7,898 nt of DNA, from positions 1-7,898 of the forward strand of contig JASLIR010000246.1 in assembly GCA_030152125.1 (NCBI GenBank), written 5' to 3'. Made by a program: the position numbers and the translations under genes. Numbering within the stretch: position 1 is the stretch's first letter; each line of letters opens with the position of its first letter. The notes under the pieces are model-generated. The model ran no database searches, was not told where the DNA came from, and saw nothing but the letters and a program-made list of their open reading frames with translations. Of the stretch, positions 1-6,659 are shown piece after piece. Source of the stretch: Alkanindiges sp. Lineage in GTDB: Bacteria; Pseudomonadota; Gammaproteobacteria; Pseudomonadales; Moraxellaceae.

Positions 1-577
1 CCGAAGTCGCCAGCGTGGAAATAATCATGCGCTCCACACCAATACCGGCATTCTTCATGGCTTTATCCAGATTCTGCATGGTATTGATCGGCAGCATCAT
101 CAAATGATAATGACCGGTAATAAAGTTAGCGGACAGATTGATAGGATGATCCACCCAGTCAGGATGGTCATCAATCGCCACACCCAGCGACACCGCGTTG
201 GTCAGGTAATGGTCCGGCATTAAATGGCTGCTTTTAGCCATTTCCAGCGTGCGCACCACTTCGGTAGTAGTTACCGTCTGATTCATAACCGGGGTGCGGC
301 CAGAGGCATTAAAGCTTTTCAGCTCGGCACTGGGAATTGCCACCCATGCGGTATGAATGCGGCAATCCGCCATATCTTCCGCTTGCGATACGGCATCCTT
401 AATGGCAGCAACCACTTTATCCAGGCTACGGATAGTACCCTTGGTCATGCCACGGTTTGGCGCATGTGCCAGGCCAATCACTTCAATGCGATCCGGCGCA
501 TGCACGCGCCCGATCAGCACCGATACCTTGTGTGTTCCAATATCTATGGCAACAACTGATGGAACCGTATCACTCAT
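1..577 (-). CDS. ftsA: Cell division protein FtsA, N-terminal 192 residues (runs off window)
   Basis: FtsA is the actin-like ATPase that tethers FtsZ filaments to the inner membrane and recruits later divisome proteins. The translation begins MSDTVPSVVAIDIGTHKVSV. The phosphate-1 loop (IDIGTHKV, residues 11-18) and the NRGMTKGTI segment (41-49) match FtsA, as does the stretch from AEDMADCRIH (66-75) onward. Residues about 85-160 are the 1C subdomain peculiar to FtsA. The family is about 420 residues long, so a little under half is present; the remainder, including the membrane-targeting helix, lies beyond base 1. The start is the ATG at 577: the upstream ATGs at 590 and 612 are in other frames and stop within or just before the gene. 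The ribosome-binding site is weak. The gene follows ftsQ after 59 nt, the usual ddlB-ftsQ-ftsA order. The motif usually read as P-x-GLSG is HPINLSA here (144-150), as I recall for Moraxellaceae FtsA. The identity is secure. Confidence 0.95.
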   Translation of the reverse strand, partial: MSDTVPSVVAIDIGTHKVSVLIGRVHAPDRIEVIGLAHAPNRGMTKGTIRSLDKVVAAIKDAVSQAEDMADCRIHTAWVAIPSAELKSFNASGRTPVMNQTVTTTEVVRTLEMAKSSHLMPDHYLTNAVSLGVAIDDHPDWVDHPINLSANFITGHYHLMMLPINTMQNLDKAMKNAGIGVERMIISTLATS

Positions 578-612
578 GACGCTTTACCATTTAATACTTC
601 TACTGTTGTCAT
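574..612 (-). other. Possible 12-codon leader ORF overlapping the ftsA start
   Basis: An ATG at 612 opens a frame encoding MTTVEVLNGKAS. It ends in a TGA that shares four bases (ATGA) with the ftsA start codon. A GAGGTG stretch lies about 10 nt ahead of the ATG, whereas the ftsA ATG itself has only a poor Shine-Dalgarno sequence. The arrangement would allow translational coupling into ftsA. The frame is very short and could easily be chance; I know of no family for it. Confidence 0.25.
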
Positions 613-636
613 CAATGCAATCCACCTCAACATCTC

Positions 637-1494
637 TCAGGTTCCTGCAACACGCGCGGGCGCTGTGGCAGCTGTATTCACCAACACAGGCTCCGGCTCA
701 ACCACAAAATGACCACCCACTACCTTTGGTGGCTGGGCATTTTTCCATTGAATTGCCATACCATTCCGGTAACGCAAATCGACTGCGGTCATTTTTGGCC
801 ATACCGGCTTTAACTCGGTCATACCCAACTGGCTTAAGCGCTGTAACTTGGTCAGGGTCTGCTCCTGGTCTACAATAATGCGCAACCCGCTATCAAACTG
901 CATAAACCAGGTCATGCGGTCGGTTAAATGCAATTCCCTTAACTGCACACCCAGCGGACCAAACCACTGGTTAATCTGGCGGTACTGCTGCATCAGGTCA
1001 ACCGAACGGCTTGCCGGGCCATGCAACAAAGGCAAATCACGGCGGTCTACATAGCTCGCCTCAATAAACACATGCCCGCTGTCGCTCAGCAAGCGGCCAC
1101 TGCCCCAGCGTGCAATCGCATGCCGTGGCGTGGTACGTACCACAATGCCGTTGGGCCAGTGCCGGGTTACTACCACACGGTCAACCCATGGCAAGCTTAA
1201 GGCACCATCACGAATCTGCTCAAGGTCACTGGTGAAAAAACTATCGTTCACCAGTGGCTGCAGCTTTTTCTGTAAAATCTGCTGTTGCAGCGGGTTAATC
1301 TCCCCCACCACACTCACTGTTGCCACCGGCGCATTGCGGATGGTATTCAGCATTGCCCATAGCCCTGCCAGACAGAGCACAGAAGCAATAATTACCAGCA
1401 ACCAGCTACCCAGCCAGGATGCACGCTCGGCTTTATCCATTGGCTTTTTGCTGATTGCGGGCTTGCGCCGCATGGAAATCGGTAACTGCGCCAT
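637..1494 (-). CDS. ftsQ: Cell division protein FtsQ
   Basis: FtsQ is a bitopic inner-membrane divisome protein that works with FtsB and FtsL to control septal peptidoglycan synthesis. The 285-residue product has a basic cytoplasmic tail (1-26), one transmembrane helix (about 27-52, rich in L/I/V/W/A), a POTRA domain (about 57-124, from VATVSVVG to VRTTPRH), and the beta domain (about 127-250). The beta domain ends in VDLRYRNGMAIQW, the FtsQ signature that binds FtsB. The first POTRA strand and the LPWVDRVVVTRHWP segment are typical. Residues 251-285 form an Ala/Pro/Val-rich periplasmic tail of no obvious fold. Length is near that of E. coli FtsQ (276). The ATG at 1494 lies 13 nt after the ddlB stop; an AGGGTG sequence overlapping that stop serves as the ribosome-binding site, suggesting co-transcription and coupling with ddlB. 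Confidence 0.95.
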   Translation of the reverse strand: MAQLPISMRRKPAISKKPMDKAERASWLGSWLLVIIASVLCLAGLWAMLNTIRNAPVATVSVVGEINPLQQQILQKKLQPLVNDSFFTSDLEQIRDGALSLPWVDRVVVTRHWPNGIVVRTTPRHAIARWGSGRLLSDSGHVFIEASYVDRRDLPLLHGPASRSVDLMQQYRQINQWFGPLGVQLRELHLTDRMTWFMQFDSGLRIIVDQEQTLTKLQRLSQLGMTELKPVWPKMTAVDLRYRNGMAIQWKNAQPPKVVGGHFVVEPEPVLVNTAATAPARVAGT

Positions 1495-1507
1495 TGGCTA
1501 ATACACC

Positions 1508-2464
1508 CTAGTTCGCAGCGGTACGATTTAAAGCGACAGGATGCTGCAAGGTTTGCGCCAGAATCAGCAGGCATAATTTGGAAAAACTATGACCAACTGC
1601 TTTGGCAGCCATCGGCACCAGCGAGTGATCCGTCATACCCGGAACGGTATTCACTTCCAGCAGCCAGAAGTTACCCTGTTCATCCTGCATGGCATCTACC
1701 CTCCCCCACCCGGTGGCACCCACCGCATTAAAGGCAGTTAACGCCAGCTGTTGCAGGGTTTTTTCTTCTTCTGCAGCCAAACCGCTAGGAATTCCATACA
1801 CAGTGTCATTACGTTTGTACTTGGCCTGATAATCATAAAAGGCCGCATCTTTTGGCGGTTGCAGGCGAATCACCGGCAAGGCCTCACCATTCAGCAATAC
1901 CACGGTAAATTCGCCACCGGTAATCCAGCGCTCCGCCATCACCACCGCGTCATGTGCAGCTGCCTGCTGGTAGGCATCGGCAAACTGCTCAATGCGCTCT
2001 ACCTTGCTCATGCCAATGCTGGAACCTTCGTGCACCGGTTTAATAATAACCGGCAAACCAATCTCTGCAACCACCTGATTATAATCGGTATCGGCATTCA
2101 GTAGCTGGTAAGGCGCTGTAGGCAGGCCATAACCACGCCATAACTGCTTGGTTTTCGCCTTATCCATACCAATGGCAGAAGCCAGTACACCACTGCCGGT
2201 ATAGGGAATCTGCAGCCATTCCAGCAAACCCTGAATCTGGCCATCTTCCCCGCCACGGCCATGCAACACAATAAAGGCGCGGTCATACTGGGTAATTTCG
2301 GTAATCGGACGCTGCGCCGGATCAAATGCCTCGGCATTTACCCCTTCACTCAGCAAAGCCTCAAGGACAGCCTGACCACTGTTTAAAGACACTTCCCGCT
2401 CTGCTGAATGCCCACCAAACAATACTGCAACTTTACCAAAATCCGTGTTTTGAATGTCCGACAC
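1508..2464 (-). CDS. ddlB: D-alanine--D-alanine ligase (DdlB type)
   Basis: This cytoplasmic ATP-grasp ligase joins two D-Ala molecules into the dipeptide that MurF adds to the peptidoglycan precursor. The 318-residue product (E. coli DdlB has 306) has the N-terminal GGHSAEREVS motif (17-26, with the substrate-binding Glu24), LHGRGGEDG (67-75) and PYTGSGVLASAIGMDK (87-102). The ATP-grasp lysine and serine loop is IIKPVHEGSSIGMSK (140-154), and the omega loop FYDYQAKY (209-216) keeps the Tyr typical of D-Ala specificity. Arg255, Asp257, Glu270 and Asn272 supply the catalytic and magnesium-binding residues. Nothing essential is missing, and there is no sign of a D-lactate-specific Van-type ligase. 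The start is a GTG at 2464, preceded by TAGGCG at a suitable distance; an in-frame TAA lies 18 nt upstream and no upstream ATG is available. A 197-nt gap separates it from murC, unusually long for this gene pair. Confidence 0.96.
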   Translation of the reverse strand: MSDIQNTDFGKVAVLFGGHSAEREVSLNSGQAVLEALLSEGVNAEAFDPAQRPITEITQYDRAFIVLHGRGGEDGQIQGLLEWLQIPYTGSGVLASAIGMDKAKTKQLWRGYGLPTAPYQLLNADTDYNQVVAEIGLPVIIKPVHEGSSIGMSKVERIEQFADAYQQAAAHDAVVMAERWITGGEFTVVLLNGEALPVIRLQPPKDAAFYDYQAKYKRNDTVYGIPSGLAAEEEKTLQQLALTAFNAVGATGWGRVDAMQDEQGNFWLLEVNTVPGMTDHSLVPMAAKAVGHSFSKLCLLILAQTLQHPVALNRTAAN

Positions 2465-2485
2465 GTTTACGCCTATTTAATTTCC

Positions 2486-2524
2486 AAAAAAACGATCACG
2501 CAGCCTGTTCCGGCCGCACCTGAT
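2486..2524 (-). terminator. Terminator-like hairpin just upstream of ddlB
   Basis: Read on the minus strand, GCGGCC (2512-2517) pairs with GGCTGC (2500-2505) over a 6-nt loop, with one G-U pair. Below an asymmetric 3/1 internal loop, ATCA (2521-2524) pairs with TGAT (2495-2498). Two bases later comes a run of seven Ts (2486-2492). The layout matches an intrinsic terminator of modest strength. The T run ends 21 nt before the ddlB GTG, so it would cut transcription coming from murG-murC or act as an attenuator. The interrupted stem makes strong termination uncertain. Confidence 0.4.
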
Positions 2525-2566
2525 TCCAGCAACAATCTATCATGCCGCCAGATTTGCTTCACGCCT

Positions 2567-2606
2567 ATCATGTTAGACAAATTATGCGAAATAGTTCTAA
2601 CATAAT
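2567..2606 (-). repeat. Inverted repeat (11-bp stem, 18-nt spacer) in the murC-ddlB gap
   Basis: The arms contain a perfect 8-bp inverted repeat, ATGTTAGA (2570-2577) and TCTAACAT (2596-2603). As RNA on the transcribed strand the pairing extends to 11 bp (ATTATGTTAGA with TCTAACATGAT), with one U-G pair. The interior is A/T-rich and contains the CATAAT hexamer. It could be an operator for a dimeric regulator or an RNA leader hairpin. It is not followed by a T run, so it is not a terminator by itself. Confidence 0.45.
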
Positions 2607-2661
2607 GCAGCAACCAGCGGGAGTGCCCCACAGGCCAAACCCGACTGCTGCCGACAAAATA

Positions 2662-4119
2662 CTATTTTACGTTTAAATACAAGCCATGTTGTGCTAAATC
2701 TACCGATATGGTGCCTACATTACCGGCGCCTTGCGTCAGCAATAAGTCATTTGGCTTTAACACATTTTGTAACATTGTCGCCCAGTGTGCTTCGGTCGGG
2801 TCTATCAGGATTGGCTCCACCTGCCCGCGCAAACGGATACTGCGCGCCAGGCTGCGGCTGTCCGCCCCCACAATCGGTTTTTCACCTGCGGAATAAACAT
2901 CCATCAGTAACAGTGCATCCACATGCGACAGCACTTCCACAAAATCGTCAAAACAGTCACGGGTACGGGTAAAACGGTGCGGCTGAAACAGCATGACCAG
3001 ACGACGGTCCGGGTGGCTTTGGCGCGCCGCCTTAATGGTGGCTTCCACTTCTTTCGGGTGATGACCATAATCATCCACCAGCTTCACGCTGCCTTCACCC
3101 AGCGGAAACTCACCCTGAATCTGGAAGCGGCGGCCAACCCCGGCAAAACCTTCCAGTGCCCGGCTAATCGCGGCATCCGAAACACCTTCATCCGTCGCTA
3201 CCCCAATGGCAGCCAGCGCATTCAATACGTTATGCACGCCCGGCTGGTTAATGGTAACGATTAAAGGTTCCCTGTCCTTGCGCAGCACGGTAAAACGCGA
3301 CTGCATGCCCATTTGCACCACATCAATGGCACGAATGTCATTTTCTTCACGGAAGCCATAGGTCAGTACCGGGCGTCCAATACGGGGCAATAACTCACGG
3401 ATGTTTGCATCATCCCCGCATACCACCGCCAAACCATAAAATGGCAGGTTGTGCAAAAACTGGATAAAGGTATCTTTCAGTTTTTCAAAGCTGCCGCCAT
3501 AGGTTTCCATATGGTCAGCATCAATATTGGTCACAATGGCTGCCATGGGCTGCAAATACAGGAAAGATGCATCACTTTCATCTGCTTCCGCCACCAGGTA
3601 ACGACTGGCACCCAGTGCGGCATTCACACCACTCCGGTTCAGCAAACCACCAATCACATAGGTCGGGTTTAAGCCTTCTTCTTCCAGCATGCAGGTCAGC
3701 AAACTGGTGGTGGTAGTTTTACCGTGGGTTCCTGCCACCGCAATACCATGGCGGTAGCGCATCAGCTCACCCAGCATTTCGGCACGGCGCACCACCGGCA
3801 CACGGTGGGCAAAAGCCTCTTTAATTTCCGGGTTTTCCTGGTCAATGGCGGTGGAGACCACCAGTACATCGGCACCGGCAATATTGCTAGCGGCATGGCC
3901 AAAATGCACTGTAATACCCTGCTCCAGCAAACGGTCCGTGGTTTTACTGGCCTTCAAATCAGAGCCGGAAATATCGTAACCCTGATTCTTCAGTACTTCG
4001 GCAATACCACACATACCTGCACCGCCAATGCCCACAAAATGGATATGACGGATACGACGCATTTCTGGAATTTTTATCAGCTGTTTTGCTTGTTCTGCGG
4101 AAATATTGGATGGCGTCAT
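2662..4119 (-). CDS. murC: UDP-N-acetylmuramate--L-alanine ligase MurC
   Basis: MurC is the first of the cytoplasmic Mur ligases; it adds L-alanine to UDP-MurNAc with ATP hydrolysis. The 485-residue product (E. coli has 491) shows all three Mur domains. The N-terminal UDP-binding domain has [10 protein letters not shown] (27-36) and SGSD (51-54). The central ATPase domain has the P-loop [10 protein letters not shown] (129-138), [10 protein letters not shown] (178-187) and [11 protein letters not shown] (197-207). The C-terminal domain has DDYGHHP (349-355), [11 protein letters not shown] (378-388) and QGAGNVG (463-469). [13 protein letters not shown] near the start is the usual MurC entry sequence, which supports the ATG at 4119. 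Only 17 nt separate it from the murG stop, so the two are surely co-transcribed. The ribosome-binding site (ACGAG) is weak, and the short gap contains a tandem CCTAACACCTAACG. Confidence 0.97.
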   Translation of the reverse strand: MTPSNISAEQAKQLIKIPEMRRIRHIHFVGIGGAGMCGIAEVLKNQGYDISGSDLKASKTTDRLLEQGITVHFGHAASNIAGADVLVVSTAIDQENPEIKEAFAHRVPVVRRAEMLGELMRYRHGIAVAGTHGKTTTTSLLTCMLEEEGLNPTYVIGGLLNRSGVNAALGASRYLVAEADESDASFLYLQPMAAIVTNIDADHMETYGGSFEKLKDTFIQFLHNLPFYGLAVVCGDDANIRELLPRIGRPVLTYGFREENDIRAIDVVQMGMQSRFTVLRKDREPLIVTINQPGVHNVLNALAAIGVATDEGVSDAAISRALEGFAGVGRRFQIQGEFPLGEGSVKLVDDYGHHPKEVEATIKAARQSHPDRRLVMLFQPHRFTRTRDCFDDFVEVLSHVDALLLMDVYSAGEKPIVGADSRSLARSIRLRGQVEPILIDPTEAHWATMLQNVLKPNDLLLTQGAGNVGTISVDLAQHGLYLNVK

Positions 4120-4136
4120 GCTGTACTCGTTAGGTG

Positions 4137-5270
4137 TTAGGAGTGAAGGGACAATACATACTGTGCCACTTCCTGTGTTGCATTGGGGTGCGCTTTTTGC
4201 CGCGCCTTAACCGCCATCTCTTTTAAAGTAGTGCGATTCATCAGCGGGGTCAGCAACGCCGCCAGACTATCGGCATTCAAGGTAGATTGCGGACAAATAA
4301 TCGCCGCACCACTGTCAGCCAGATAGCCTGCATTGACGGTTTGATGGTCATCAACCGCGCTTGGTAAGGGGATAAATACCGCTGCCACGCCCACCGTCGC
4401 CAGTTCGGTCACGGTTAAGGCACCGGCACGGCAAATCACCAGATCGGCTGCGGCATAGGCGGCAGCCATATCGTCAACAAAAGCGAGCACTTCAACATTC
4501 AGCTGGCTGGCATCCAGGGCACTGCTGCTCAATGCGTTGTAGCGCTGGGTGGTACTTTCTACCTGCTGCTGCCCGCACTGATGACGAATATGTAAGGGGA
4601 TACCCAGTTTAGCCAAGCCACCCGGTACATGCTCATTAAGTGCCTGAGCGCCCAGCGAGCCACCCACCACCAGTACATTCAGGGGTGCCGTAGCACGCTC
4701 TGCATAGCGAAAGGCAGGTAAAGGCAAATCACACAGTGCATGGCGCACCGGGTTTCCGGTAGTTTTTACTTTATCCTGCAACGGGAAGGTATTCGGGAAA
4801 GCCTGCAACACCAGCTTGGCAACACTGGCCAGCTTTTTATTGGTTAAGCCTGCAATGGCATTTTGTTCCTGAATAATCAGGGGAATACCCAGCAAACGCG
4901 CGGCCAGTCCGCCCGGCCCGGACACATAGCCGCCAAATCCGGCTACGGCATCAATATTCAGGGCACGCATTAAGCGCATGGCGGCCAAAGTAGCCAGTAA
5001 AATTTTAAAGGGTGCAGTCAGCAAGCGCTTGATGCCATTGCCACGCAGGCCCTGAATATCAATCGGGTGTAAGGGGATATCTGTCTTGCCCACCAGCCGG
5101 TGTTCCATCCCGGCCAGGGTCGCCAGCCAGTGCACACTGACTCCCTGCCGGCGCAACTCCTCGGCCACTGCCAAAGCAGGAAACACATGCCCTCCCGTTC
5201 CGGCCGCCATAATCAGCACGGTAGAAATTTTCTTGTTATGCAAGCTCGGGCTACTGGTGGAAGCTGTCAC
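4137..5270 (-). CDS. murG: MurG: UDP-GlcNAc:undecaprenyl-PP-MurNAc-pentapeptide GlcNAc transferase
   Basis: MurG is a GT-B glycosyltransferase on the inner face of the cytoplasmic membrane that converts lipid I to lipid II. Visible motifs, numbered from the GTG at 5270 (377 residues; E. coli has 355), are the glycine loop [11 protein letters not shown] (21-31, His28 in the active-site loop), [13 protein letters not shown] (112-124), [11 protein letters not shown] (134-144), TGNPVR (171-176) and VVGGSLGA (201-208). The UDP-GlcNAc site is [10 protein letters not shown] (280-289) with DDHQTVNA (307-314). No ATG precedes the glycine loop in frame, so the start is non-AUG. The GTG at 5270 has a GAG 8 nt upstream and is preferred; a GTG at 5279 would add three residues but has no ribosome-binding site. 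A candidate promoter lies about 90-120 nt upstream, and the gene heads a murG-murC unit. Confidence 0.96.
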   Translation of the reverse strand: MTASTSSPSLHNKKISTVLIMAAGTGGHVFPALAVAEELRRQGVSVHWLATLAGMEHRLVGKTDIPLHPIDIQGLRGNGIKRLLTAPFKILLATLAAMRLMRALNIDAVAGFGGYVSGPGGLAARLLGIPLIIQEQNAIAGLTNKKLASVAKLVLQAFPNTFPLQDKVKTTGNPVRHALCDLPLPAFRYAERATAPLNVLVVGGSLGAQALNEHVPGGLAKLGIPLHIRHQCGQQQVESTTQRYNALSSSALDASQLNVEVLAFVDDMAAAYAAADLVICRAGALTVTELATVGVAAVFIPLPSAVDDHQTVNAGYLADSGAAIICPQSTLNADSLAALLTPLMNRTTLKEMAVKARQKAHPNATQEVAQYVLSLHS

Positions 5271-5360
5271 GGTAATCACTCAGTTGAGGGTCAGAAAATC
5301 GGGTAAACGGCACCAACCCTGTCATTTGAGTCAATTTTGGCGCACAGCATATTATCCACA

Positions 5361-5389
5361 TTTATAGCAGGCCATAAACAGCCTGTAAC
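5361..5389 (-). promoter_or_regulatory. Candidate sigma70 promoter for murG-murC
   Basis: On the minus strand, GTTACA (5384-5389, 4 of 6 matches to TTGACA) is followed 17 nt later by TATAAA (5361-5366). The -10 is preceded by TGC, forming an extended -10 element. Transcription would begin near 5353, leaving a leader of about 80 nt before the preferred murG GTG. A second -10-like GATAAT lies just downstream (5351-5356), without a good -35. The spacer of the promoter contains a small CAGGC/GCCTG inverted repeat that could be a binding site or chance. The rest of this gap (5271-5522) holds no gene I can support. Confidence 0.45.
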
Positions 5390-5522
5390 CTAAAAGCAAA
5401 CGGAAAGTTTAATATTTCACTGGTTATTCATCTGAGAGCGCATCTGCTCCTCTTAAAGGGCGCTATTTACAATGCAAAAAAACAGCAGGTGCACAGCATT
5501 AAAATAAGACATGCCAAAGCGG

Positions 5523-6659
5523 CTACTTTTGAGTAAGCCGTGCCGGGTCCTGCGCCCGCAAACGCCCAACCTGCCGCCATGGATTTTTGCGCCAGCCGCG
5601 TGCTTCCATTTGATCCAGCCCCCACCAGTAAAGCGGAATCAGGCGATCCTGCAATATAGGAAGCTTTAAAGGGTCAAACCCGGTGATGGGCAAAAAAGGA
5701 TTACGGCGGGAAAAGGCCCAAACTTCCACACGGGTTGCCGGCTTGCTGGTTTTAGCACGTGCGTGAAAACCAAAGGTATCCGCCACCACCAGGGTATTCT
5801 TTTTAACAGCAAAAGCCTTTGGCGCTGGCAAACCCAATGCTTTTAATTCTTGTTGCTTGATACGCAGGGAGCCTCGGCTGCTCATGCGGTCACTCTCTGC
5901 CGCACTCAATGAACGCTGACGCTCCCAGGCCAGACGCGCCGGGGTCAAGCGGTGTGAACCGGGCACATACACAAATGGCCCCTCATCCTTTGCCACATCG
6001 TGCAAAAACAGCCAGGCCTTCACGCTGGAGTGGAAGGTATCGGCATGCAGGTTAATTTGCGGGTCAGGGCGGAATTCACGCACATTGGTCAAAATGGATT
6101 GCAAATAAATCAGCGGTTGTGCACGGAAAGAACCAACATAGCTCAGCAACCCCTGCCATACCGGGTTGCCTAATAACTGCCGTGTATAAGGCAAGTTTTG
6201 CAGGGTGACAGCATCCAGTGCAATACGGCGGGTTACGGTATCCCCCTGCAGGGTTTCCCGGGCTTCAAACTCACTTTCCAGTAATTCACGCTGCAAGCCG
6301 GCAAAATCCGCTTCCGGCAAAAAATTTTCCTTAATCACAAAGCCATTTTTATCAAAAAAAGCCCTGTCTTCAGCGCTAATCAAATGCTCCAGCTGATGCC
6401 TGCGCTGGGCTGTCAGCTGCGCTGCCAGTGCCACACGCTTGGCATGCAGGCCCAGTTCATTAAAAAAGCTGCTTCCAAGCACTGGGTTATCTACAAAGGA
6501 ATTGGCAGTGGTCAGTAAAGATACCACCCACCACGGCGCTTTTGCATAGGCCCGTGGTCTGGACAAAATTTCCTTTAATTCAGACAGCCAGCGCTCACGC
6601 GGCGACTCCAGTTCATCCGCGATTGAATCAAATTCGATATTGTCAGTATTATCATCCAT
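5523..6659 (-). CDS. PhyH-family Fe(II)/2-oxoglutarate-dependent dioxygenase, substrate unknown
   Basis: The 378-residue product resembles phytanoyl-CoA dioxygenase family proteins (PF05721), which hydroxylate diverse small molecules using Fe(II), oxygen and 2-oxoglutarate. The core begins near FFDKNGFVIKENFL (about 101-114), a typical PhyH entry. The iron ligands appear complete: HAD (His205, Asp207) and the distal His299 in FGFHARA. Arg310, eleven residues on, is positioned to bind 2-oxoglutarate. GPFVYVPGSHRLT (227-239) is the family's second-strand signature. An N-terminal extension of about 95 residues, partly charged and helical-looking, and a Trp-rich C-terminal tail (about 340-365) lie outside the core; no signal peptide is seen. 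The ATG at 6659 is chosen because AGGGG lies 8 nt upstream; a GTG at 6662 would add one residue. The gshB stop overlaps this start as TGATG, so translation is likely coupled. The substrate cannot be told from sequence. Confidence 0.85.
   Translation of the reverse strand: MDDNTDNIEFDSIADELESPRERWLSELKEILSRPRAYAKAPWWVVSLLTTANSFVDNPVLGSSFFNELGLHAKRVALAAQLTAQRRHQLEHLISAEDRAFFDKNGFVIKENFLPEADFAGLQRELLESEFEARETLQGDTVTRRIALDAVTLQNLPYTRQLLGNPVWQGLLSYVGSFRAQPLIYLQSILTNVREFRPDPQINLHADTFHSSVKAWLFLHDVAKDEGPFVYVPGSHRLTPARLAWERQRSLSAAESDRMSSRGSLRIKQQELKALGLPAPKAFAVKKNTLVVADTFGFHARAKTSKPATRVEVWAFSRRNPFLPITGFDPLKLPILQDRLIPLYWWGLDQMEARGWRKNPWRQVGRLRAQDPARLTQK

Larger units (their letters stand above)
2465..2661 (-). 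other. murC-ddlB intergenic spacer with structured leader
   Basis: In dcw clusters murC and ddlB usually abut. Here 197 nt lie between the murC stop and the ddlB GTG. Read in the direction of transcription, the spacer holds a long inverted repeat (2567-2606) and then a terminator-like hairpin with a T7 run (2486-2524). I found no convincing sigma70 promoter: a CATAAT hexamer (2581-2586) has TTGCTG (2608-2613) upstream, but at 21 nt the spacing is too long. The frame of murC stays open for 62 codons after its TAG, to a TAG at 2473-2475; within it an ATG at 2571 would give 32 residues, but it has no ribosome-binding site. The reading I favour is a regulatory leader for ddlB rather than a coding region. 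Confidence 0.4.

Noticed and set aside
1508..2464. Van-type (D-Ala-D-Lac) ligase
   Set aside because: The omega-loop Tyr216 and other DdlB-specific residues are present, and the gene sits in its normal dcw position.
2581..2613. ddlB promoter TTGCTG ... CATAAT
   Set aside because: The spacing is 21 nt, well outside the normal 16-18, and no extended -10 compensates.
3724..4140. Plus-strand ORF of 138 codons opposite murC, and similar ones at 224-559, 357-878, 1130-1501 and 1751-2104
   Set aside because: Each lies antisense to a strongly identified gene, has no recognisable domain, and shows odd His/Cys/Thr-rich composition typical of shadow frames.
5417..5454. Eight-codon ORF (MRSQMNNQ) behind a strong AAGAGGAG in the dioxygenase-murG gap
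   Set aside because: The Shine-Dalgarno-to-ATG distance is only 3 nt, the peptide is tiny, and it lies upstream of the likely murG promoter with nothing linking it to a gene.
5476..5500. Possible terminator after the dioxygenase gene: T7 run (5476-5482) behind GCTGTGCACCTGCTG
   Set aside because: Only a short GTGCAC palindrome and an AATGC/GCATT pair that puts the T run inside the loop are present; no stable stem directly precedes the Ts.
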